From: DASUPK01 sp036377415
GTDB lineage: Bacteria; Actinomycetota; Thermoleophilia; Solirubrobacterales; 70-9
Assembly: GCA_036377415.1 (NCBI GenBank)
Contig: DASUYK010000041.1
Span: forward strand, 1 to 8,410
Direction of reading: 5' to 3'
DNA: 8,410 nt
This document shows, in pieces, positions 1-4,930 of the stretch. The stretch's first letter is position 1. Every line of letters starts with the position of its first letter. The notes under the pieces are model-generated. The model was not told the origin of the DNA. It made no database searches and saw nothing but the letters and a program-made list of their open reading frames with translations. Made by a program: the position numbers and the translations under genes.

Positions 1-1
1 C

Positions 2-208
2 GGTGCCGTCTACGTGTTCTCGGCGCTCGTCCTCGTCAAGGAGATCGGCGCCGGCGGCGTCGCCGCGGCGACGGTCACCGGCCAGCTCGCGACCTCGGTG
101 TTCCTCGACCGGATCGGCTTCCTCGGCCTCGAGCAGGAGCCGCTGACGCTCAGCCGGATGCTTGGAGTGGTGCTGCTGCTCGTCGGGACGTTTCTGGTCG
201 TTCGCTAG
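2..208 (+). CDS. DMT-superfamily membrane protein, YdcZ/DUF606-like (C-terminal fragment)
   Basis: The gene enters from the left edge, so only its last 68 codons are seen, ending at TAG 206-208. The fragment has two strongly hydrophobic stretches, at about residues 2-12 and 53-67, around a Gly/Ala-rich segment. The pattern A-x-V-x-G-Q-L-x-x-S, then a D-R-I-G-F-L-G loop, then L-S-R-x-L-G and a final hydrophobic helix ending in Val-Val-Arg is typical of the last two helices of YdcZ/DUF606 proteins of the drug/metabolite transporter superfamily. Such proteins are predicted inner-membrane carriers, and the substrate here is unknown. Its last 59 bases overlap the 3' end of the convergent oxidoreductase gene. 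An EamA-type transporter is the main alternative, because too little is visible to separate the families firmly. Confidence 0.72.
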   Translation, partial: GAVYVFSALVLVKEIGAGGVAAATVTGQLATSVFLDRIGFLGLEQEPLTLSRMLGVVLLLVGTFLVVR

Positions 209-1301
209 GCCGCGGGCCCGCGAACTCCGGCGGGGCGATCCGGAGGTAGTGGCCGAAGGCCCAGTCGACGAAGCGCTTCCGGCCGCACGCCCAGATCACC
301 GCGCGCTGAATGCGGGCGGGCAGCTTGGGGACGAGGCGTTGGGCGCGGAGCATCCAGCGGAACTTCCACTCGTGCGCATCGACGAACTCGCCGTATTTCC
401 GAAGCGCCGCATCGCGGTCCTGGCGCCCGTCGAGGACGGCCCGAAGCTCGTCGCCCAGCTTGATCCCGAAGTAGAACGCGGTTCGAATCCCCTCGGCGGT
501 CAGCGGCAGGCAGTGCCCGGCGGAGTCACCGACGAAGAAGATCCCCTCCTCTGTCCCCTTCCGAAGCTTGTGAGGGATCCAGTTTCCCTGATAGCGGACC
601 GGAGGCCGCTCGAGGTCGTCGGCGAGCAGGTTCGTCGTGTCCTTGACGTGGAACAGGGGGTCGAACGAGCCGACGCCGATCCGCTGCTCATCGCGCGCCG
701 GGAAGTTCCACCCGTACCCGGCGGGAACGTATCGGCGGTCGATCCAGATCTCGAGGTCGTCGGAGGCGCCGTCCGGATGGACCTCGAGACCGCGTGAGAG
801 AGGCGCGTCCGGCGGCTGGTAGCCCCCGTCGGACGCGAGAATCCGCCGCCAGCCGAGCGCGTCGACGATCAGCGGTGCTGAGACGTCGCCGCGGTCGGTG
901 TGAACGATCTCGCCGGTGCGGCCGTTCACCTTCGCCGTCGCGAACTCCGCGTCGCACTGCGCCCAGAGCAGCCTGCAGAGCTCGCGGTAGTCGAAGGTCG
1001 AGAAGGTCCAGGGAAGGTCGTACCGCGAGGTGCCATGGCGCGTGTGGACGACCAGTTCGCCGAACTCCTGCCTGGCCGACGCCTCGAGGCCCATCACGCG
1101 GAGCCAATCGGTTGGGATCCCGCAGGCGGAGGTCTGGCGCTCGCCGATCTCGTACCGGTCCAGGACCAGCACCCGCGCCCCCGATCCCGCAAGCTGGCGC
1201 GCGACGGTCAGTCCGGCGAAGCTTGCGCCGCAGACGATCACGGCGTAGCTCCCGCTCAGCGGGGTGCGCTCGGCGCCGCGCTTGGTCTCGCGACTGGGCA
1301 T
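150..1301 (-). CDS. FAD-dependent oxidoreductase, geranylgeranyl reductase family
   Basis: This is a 383-residue flavoprotein of the group that includes geranylgeranyl and digeranylgeranyl-glycerophospholipid reductases, which saturate isoprenoid chains. The N-terminal Rossmann segment (residues 20-48) reads V-I-V-C-G-A-S-F-A-G-L and ends in a hydrophobic strand plus Asp-Arg (48-49), the usual FAD ribose contact. The family mark Y-G-W-N-F-P is at 196-201, and the second FAD motif F-V-G-D-S-A-G-H with the following L-T-A-E-G-I-R is at 256-273. The C-terminal third is basic and helical, and the last 25 residues are Pro/Arg/Ala-rich and probably disordered. I chose ATG 1301 because a TACCTT -10-like box lies exactly six bases upstream and the Rossmann fold begins 20 residues later. 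An in-frame start at 1370 would add 23 residues that look non-coding. The gene is divergent from rpsA. The substrate is unknown: menaquinone or carotenoid side chains and halogenase- or hydroxylase-like reactions are all possible. Confidence 0.85.
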   Translation of the reverse strand: MPSRETKRGAERTPLSGSYAVIVCGASFAGLTVARQLAGSGARVLVLDRYEIGERQTSACGIPTDWLRVMGLEASARQEFGELVVHTRHGTSRYDLPWTFSTFDYRELCRLLWAQCDAEFATAKVNGRTGEIVHTDRGDVSAPLIVDALGWRRILASDGGYQPPDAPLSRGLEVHPDGASDDLEIWIDRRYVPAGYGWNFPARDEQRIGVGSFDPLFHVKDTTNLLADDLERPPVRYQGNWIPHKLRKGTEEGIFFVGDSAGHCLPLTAEGIRTAFYFGIKLGDELRAVLDGRQDRDAALRKYGEFVDAHEWKFRWMLRAQRLVPKLPARIQRAVIWACGRKRFVDWAFGHYLRIAPPEFAGPRPSERPETSRRAAAPLQASG

Positions 1302-1307
1302 CTCGCA

Positions 1308-1313
1308 AAGGTA
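1308..1313 (-). promoter_or_regulatory. -10-like box of the FAD oxidoreductase gene, leaderless-type start
   Basis: Read on the minus strand the hexamer is TACCTT, fitting TANNNT. Exactly six bases separate it from ATG 1301, so transcription would begin at or next to the start codon. No convincing -35 box is seen 16-18 bases upstream, and there is no Shine-Dalgarno sequence. The call rests on position and on the same arrangement at uvrB. Confidence 0.45.
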
Positions 1314-1380
1314 GTCGAACGCAGCACCTCGCCGATCGTCCCGGGTGCAACCCAGGCATGTCTGCCACACTGTGCGGCTC

Positions 1381-2826
1381 GTGGCCGCAGGCGACGCAAT
1401 AACCGAAGCTGGGCAGACTCAGGAACCGGCGGCGCCGGAGCAGCCGCAGGGCGCCGTGAACGGCGCCGCGGGCTCAGACAACCTGCTGATCGAGGTCGAC
1501 GGGAAGCTCGTCCCCAACTACGACGCGACCATCCATCCCTTCAGCGAGGGCGATGTGGTCAGCGGCAAGGTCGTGCGGATCGACCAGGACGAGGTCTTGG
1601 TGGACATCGGCTACAAGTCGGAGGGGGTGATCCCCTCGAACGAGCTCTCGATCCGCAAGACCGTGAAGCCCTCGGAGGAGGTCGAGCTCGGCGAGGAGGT
1701 CGACGCACTGGTTCTCACCAAGGAGGATCAGGAGGGCCGGCTGATCCTCTCCAAGAAGCGCGCCCGGTTCGAGAAGGCGTGGCGGAAGATCGAGAGGGCG
1801 GCCGACTCCGGTGAGCCCGTCGAGGGGACCGTGATCGAGGTCGTCAAGGGCGGCCTGATCCTCGACTTGGGCGTCCGCGGCTTCCTTCCGGCCTCCCTGG
1901 TGGACATCCGCCGCGTCCAGAACCTGGACGAGTTCATGGGTCAGAAGCTCGAATGCAAGGTGATCGAGCTGAACCGCTCCCGCAACAACGTCGTCCTTTC
2001 CCGCCGCGCCGTCCTGGAGGAGGAGCGCAAGGAGGTCCGCGAGCAGATCCTTGGCCGCCTCCAGCCGGGCCAGGTCGTCGAGGGAAAGATCTCCAACATC
2101 GTCGACTTCGGTGCCTTCGTCGACCTCGAGGGCATCGACGGCCTGATTCACATCTCGGAGCTCTCGTGGAGCCACGTGAACCATCCCTCCGAGGTGGTCT
2201 CGATCGGCGACACCGTGCGGGTCAAGGTGCTCGATATCGACCGCGACCGCCAGCGGATTTCCCTGGGCCTGAAGCAGACGCAGGAGGATCCGTGGCAGCG
2301 GGTCCTCAACGAGTACAAGGAGGGCGACACGGTCGACGGCCGCGTCACCAAGATCGTCGCCTTCGGAGCCTTCGTCCAGATCCTCCCCGGCGTCGAGGGG
2401 CTGGTACACATCTCCGAGCTCGCGCAGCATCACGTCGAGAGCCCGGCCGAGGTCGTCCGCCCGGGCGACGAGCTCCAGGTGAAGATCCTGGAGGTCGACG
2501 ACTCGAGGCGGCGCCTCTCCCTGAGCGTGAAGCGGGTCGAGGGTCAGGAGCTGCCGACCCGCGAGGTCGGCGACGACGTCGTGATCGAGGAGGCTCCCGC
2601 CGCCGACGTGGAGGTCGCCCCGGCCCCCGAGGCGGAGGCGGTGCCGGCCCCCGAGGCGGAGGCGGAACCCGCGGCGGCGCCCGAGGCGCCGCCCGAGGAG
2701 ATCACGCCCGAGGCGCCGCCCGAGGAGATCACGCCCGAGGAGGCGCCTTCCGAGGGTCCCCTCGAGGAGGCCCTCGCGGAGGAGTCGCCCGCTTCGGGTT
2801 CGGAAGCGCCGCCCACCCAGGATTGA
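1381..2826 (+). CDS. rpsA: 30S ribosomal protein S1
   Basis: S1 binds mRNA at the 30S platform and helps initiate translation. With the GTG at 1381 the product has 481 residues and four S1 (OB-fold) repeats at about 56-126, 144-210, 229-299 and 314-386. The last two are the most canonical, with D/A-F-G-A-F-V and G-L-(I/V)-H-I-S-E-L cores. Four repeats and about 480 residues match actinobacterial S1, against six repeats in E. coli. Residues 387-481 form a Glu/Pro/Ala-rich acidic tail coded by tandem repeats. Residues 1-45 are also low-complexity. The start is uncertain: an in-frame GTG at 1345 would add 12 residues including Cys and His that look non-coding, and neither GTG has a Shine-Dalgarno sequence. 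The stop overlaps the coaE start. The gene is the first of a probable rpsA-coaE-transglycosylase-protease transcript. Confidence 0.97.
   Translation: MAAGDAITEAGQTQEPAAPEQPQGAVNGAAGSDNLLIEVDGKLVPNYDATIHPFSEGDVVSGKVVRIDQDEVLVDIGYKSEGVIPSNELSIRKTVKPSEEVELGEEVDALVLTKEDQEGRLILSKKRARFEKAWRKIERAADSGEPVEGTVIEVVKGGLILDLGVRGFLPASLVDIRRVQNLDEFMGQKLECKVIELNRSRNNVVLSRRAVLEEERKEVREQILGRLQPGQVVEGKISNIVDFGAFVDLEGIDGLIHISELSWSHVNHPSEVVSIGDTVRVKVLDIDRDRQRISLGLKQTQEDPWQRVLNEYKEGDTVDGRVTKIVAFGAFVQILPGVEGLVHISELAQHHVESPAEVVRPGDELQVKILEVDDSRRRLSLSVKRVEGQELPTREVGDDVVIEEAPAADVEVAPAPEAEAVPAPEAEAEPAAAPEAPPEEITPEAPPEEITPEEAPSEGPLEEALAEESPASGSEAPPTQD
2620..2665 (+). repeat. Tandem 24-bp repeat in the rpsA tail (8-residue unit)
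   Basis: A 22-base stretch at 2620-2641 recurs exactly at 2644-2665, a 24-base period. The reading frame is kept, giving two copies of Pro-Ala-Pro-Glu-Ala-Glu-Ala plus one variable residue. It lies just before the 27-bp tandem repeat in the same acidic tail. Confidence 0.8.
2680..2733 (+). repeat. Perfect 27-bp tandem duplication in the rpsA tail
   Basis: Bases 2680-2706 are repeated exactly at 2707-2733, and the first seven bases start a third copy at 2734-2740. The unit is nine codons, Pro-Glu-Ala-Pro-Pro-Glu-Glu-Ile-Thr, so a gain or loss of copies keeps the frame. Identity at third codon positions suggests recent duplication by slippage or unequal exchange. Confidence 0.9.
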
Positions 2827-3413
2827 CCCGGTTCGTCGGCCTCACCGGCGGCATCGGTGCAGGAAAGTCGGAGGCGTTGGCGGCGTTCGAGCGTCTCGGG
2901 GCAGCGACGCTGGCGACCGACCGGGTCACGCATGAGCTGCTCGACGACGACGAGGTTCGGGTCGCCCTGATCGGCCGCTGGGGCGACGAGATCGCGCCCG
3001 GCGGGAACATCGACCGCAACCGCGTCGGCGAGATCGTCTTCGCCGACCCCGAGGAGCTCGCCTTCCTGGAGGGTGTCCTCCATCCCCGCGTCGGTGCTCA
3101 CGTCTTCGAGTGGAGGCAGAATCTCGCCTCCGACACAGATCTCGCGGTGGTCGAGGTGCCGCTGCTGTTCGAGGCGGCGATGGACGACGCGTTCGATGCC
3201 ACCGTGGCGGTGGTCGCGGACGACCGAATTCGCGAGGCCAGGCTGCGCGAGCGTGGGCAGCCCGGTCTCGAAGGGAGAGAGGATCGGCAACTGAATCAGG
3301 AGGAGAAGGAGCGAAGGGCGGACCACGTAATCCGCAACGAAGGGTCGCTCGATGAGTTGGAGTCCAAGGTGCGCGACGTGATCGACGAAATCTCCGCCGG
3401 CAGGTCGGGATGA
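2823..3413 (+). CDS. coaE: Dephospho-CoA kinase
   Basis: CoaE phosphorylates the 3'-hydroxyl of dephospho-CoA with ATP, the last step of coenzyme A synthesis in the cytosol. The 196-residue product has the P-loop G-G-I-G-A-G-K-S (residues 9-16), the family strand V-P-L-L-F-E in mid-protein, an Arg-rich lid segment, and the closing Q-x-x-x-E-E-K-x-x-R-A-D-H-V-I-x-N pattern. The start is TTG 2823, overlapping the rpsA stop as TTGA. No ATG or GTG lies nearby in frame, and a later start would remove the P-loop, so translational coupling to rpsA is likely. The gene end overlaps the next gene as ATGA. One oddity: in the DxD motif that follows the P-loop domain in most CoaE (Asp31-x-Asp33 in E. coli), the second Asp is kept at residue 33 but the first is Ala31. 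Confidence 0.96.
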   Translation: MTRFVGLTGGIGAGKSEALAAFERLGAATLATDRVTHELLDDDEVRVALIGRWGDEIAPGGNIDRNRVGEIVFADPEELAFLEGVLHPRVGAHVFEWRQNLASDTDLAVVEVPLLFEAAMDDAFDATVAVVADDRIREARLRERGQPGLEGREDRQLNQEEKERRADHVIRNEGSLDELESKVRDVIDEISAGRSG

Positions 3414-4078
3414 GCCCCGACGCCTCGGTGCCCACCGCACGGACGAGCGGCCGCCGAAGCCGCTCGACGAAGCGGCGGAGCACCCGGACCACGAAGCGGC
3501 GGGGCCCGCAGCGCCGCCGCCGCACCAGGGTTGTCGCCGGCACGCTGCTGGTCGTGGCGCTCGGCGGCTTCCTGATCGCGAACAGCGACTGGTTCCAGCG
3601 CACGCTCCAGGAGGTGACGCTTCCGCTGCGCCACGAGGACATCATTCGGCAGCAGGCCGAGGAGAAGGGCGTGCCCCCGGACCTGATCGCGGCGGTGATC
3701 TACGCCGAGTCGCGGTTCCGCGACCAGGAGTCGAACGCGGGGGCCAGGGGGCTGATGCAGGTGACGCCCGCCACCGCCGAGTTCATCGAGCGCGACAGCG
3801 GCGGGTCCACGTTCGAGGCGGACGACCTCTCGGACCCGGACATCAACATCCGCTACGGCACCTACTACCTGCGGCATCTGATCGAGAGGTTCGACTCGAA
3901 CATGGTCGCCGCGCTTGCCGCCTACAACGCGGGCGAGACCAACGTCGCCGGCTGGGGGGGCGCGGCATTGGAGATGGATGACATCCAATTCCCGGAAACG
4001 CGCGAATACGTCGACAATGTGCTCGAGAAGCGGGACGAGTACGCGGAGCGTTACCGTCACGAGCTGGGGCTCGACTGA
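3410..4078 (+). CDS. Membrane-anchored lytic transglycosylase (SLT domain)
   Basis: Lytic transglycosylases cleave the MurNAc-GlcNAc bond of peptidoglycan and form 1,6-anhydroMurNAc. The 222-residue product has a very basic cytoplasmic N-terminus (residues 11-40, rich in Arg, Lys and Thr, with a repeated T-K-R-R), one membrane segment (41-58), and an extracytoplasmic SLT domain (about 75-215). The domain shows the catalytic Glu100 in A-E-S-R-F, then G-A-R-G-L-M-Q-V-T-P (111-120), A-A-Y-N-A-G (170-175), and F-P-E-T-R-E-Y-V (194-201), the usual Slt70-type order. The start ATG 3410 overlaps the coaE stop as ATGA with only a weak upstream GGTCGGG, which suggests coupling. The membrane segment has no lipobox or clear cleavage site, so I read it as an uncleaved anchor. 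A run of seven G (3954-3960) inside the domain is a possible slippage site, but the frame is intact. Confidence 0.92.
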   Translation: MSPDASVPTARTSGRRSRSTKRRSTRTTKRRGPQRRRRTRVVAGTLLVVALGGFLIANSDWFQRTLQEVTLPLRHEDIIRQQAEEKGVPPDLIAAVIYAESRFRDQESNAGARGLMQVTPATAEFIERDSGGSTFEADDLSDPDINIRYGTYYLRHLIERFDSNMVAALAAYNAGETNVAGWGGAALEMDDIQFPETREYVDNVLEKRDEYAERYRHELGLD

Positions 4079-4088
4079 GCACGCGGAC

Positions 4089-4092
4089 GGAG
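4089..4092 (+). promoter_or_regulatory. Shine-Dalgarno GGAG ahead of an ATT start
   Basis: GGAG lies seven bases before the ATT at 4100, which is ideal spacing, and a G-run at 4094-4097 lies eight bases before the in-frame CTG at 4106. There is no ATG, GTG or TTG at either position. The site argues that translation of the protease starts upstream of the first conventional start, GTG 4148. Confidence 0.5.
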
Positions 4093-4099
4093 TGGGGTC

Positions 4100-4930
4100 A
4101 TTCGACTGAGTCGACGACATCGCAGGCTGATCGGAGCGCTCGCCCTGGTGGGAGCGCTGACGTCGATCGCATTCCCGGCGCAGTCCGGGGCGGCTCACCG
4201 GGCCCGAGCCTCGATCGTCGGTGGCGGGCCCGCGGACCCCGCCCAGTGGCCATTCGCGGTCGCGATCTTCCGTAAGAAGCGCCTGCACTGCGGCGGCTCG
4301 GTGATCGCTCCGACCAAGGTGCTCACCGCGGCCCACTGCGTGAATCGGTTCAACCTCGCCAACTTCCAGGTGATCACCGGGCGCCCGAACCTGCGTGACC
4401 CGTCGGCGGGGCAGACGCTCGGGGTCGCCTCCGGGCGCGTCCATCCCGACTTCGAGCAGACCGGCCTCCACGACATTGCGGTGCTCAATCTCGCGCAGCC
4501 GACCACGGCTCCCCCGGTGGCCCTTCCGGCACCCGCCGAGAGTGCCGCCGTCACCCGGGTCGGGTCGGTCCTGCGGGTCGCCGGACACGGCGCGACGAAT
4601 GCCTACGGGGTCCGGCTGTCTCCGTTCCTGAAGAGCACCTACGAGAGCGTGAGGAGCGACCGTCGCTGTCTCAAGATCTACACGAGGGACCTGTTCGCGC
4701 CGGAGAGCATGATCTGCGCCCTCGGCCCCCGCCGGAAGAACGGCGGCCGATTCAAGCTTCACACGAGCGCCTGCTCCGGCGACAGCGGCGGTGCTCTCGT
4801 GGCGGATACCCCCGGCGGCCCGATCGCGGTTGGGACGGTCTCCTACGGCGGGGCGCTCTGCGGCCTCCCGGCCGCGCCGTCGGTGTACTCGAGGGTCGCC
4901 TCGAGCCTGGACTTCATCAACGCCGGATAG
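4100..4930 (+). CDS. Secreted trypsin-fold (S1 family) serine protease
   Basis: This is a chymotrypsin-fold endopeptidase, 276 residues if translation starts at ATT 4100. The triad is visible: His79 in L-T-A-A-H-C, Asp125 in H-D-I-A-V-L, and Ser229 in G-D-S-G-G. Six cysteines sit at the positions of the classical C42-C58, C168-C182 and C191-C220 disulfides. Ile-Val-Gly-Gly follows the signal region, as at the mature end of trypsins, but the preceding residues are R-A-S, not a bare Arg or Lys. By alignment in my head, position 189 is Ser and 226 is Ser, so specificity is more likely chymotrypsin- or elastase-like than trypsin-like. From ATT 4100 (or CTG 4106) the N-terminus is a full signal peptide: Arg-rich n-region, a hydrophobic core, and a small-residue c-region. 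From GTG 4148, the first conventional start, the basic region and half the core are lost. The gene lies 21 bases after the transglycosylase and probably shares its transcript. Substrate unknown. Confidence 0.9.
   Translation: MRLSRRHRRLIGALALVGALTSIAFPAQSGAAHRARASIVGGGPADPAQWPFAVAIFRKKRLHCGGSVIAPTKVLTAAHCVNRFNLANFQVITGRPNLRDPSAGQTLGVASGRVHPDFEQTGLHDIAVLNLAQPTTAPPVALPAPAESAAVTRVGSVLRVAGHGATNAYGVRLSPFLKSTYESVRSDRRCLKIYTRDLFAPESMICALGPRRKNGGRFKLHTSACSGDSGGALVADTPGGPIAVGTVSYGGALCGLPAAPSVYSRVASSLDFINAG

Noticed and set aside
1341..1354. Small inverted repeat GGGT-GCA-ACCC before rpsA, as a possible operator or autoregulatory site
   Set aside because: A four-base stem is expected by chance in GC-rich DNA, and nothing links it to S1 autoregulation.
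1358..1402. Possible 14-residue leader peptide ahead of rpsA (ATG to TAA)
   Set aside because: It has no Shine-Dalgarno sequence, no run of regulatory codons and no attenuator-like hairpin pair after it. It also overlaps the likely rpsA start, so chance is the simpler view.
1474..2433. 319-codon minus-strand open frame inside rpsA
   Set aside because: It is the complement of the S1 repeats, and its Asp/Leu-rich repetition mirrors them.
3954..3960. Run of seven G in the transglycosylase gene as a programmed frameshift or phase-variable site
   Set aside because: The frame is intact through the final family motif and neither alternative frame gives a plausible product. It is a slippage-prone site at most.
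3296..4762. 488-codon open frame on the minus strand across coaE, the transglycosylase and the protease
   Set aside because: It covers three real genes on the + strand, shows no motif, and is the expected GC-rich shadow.
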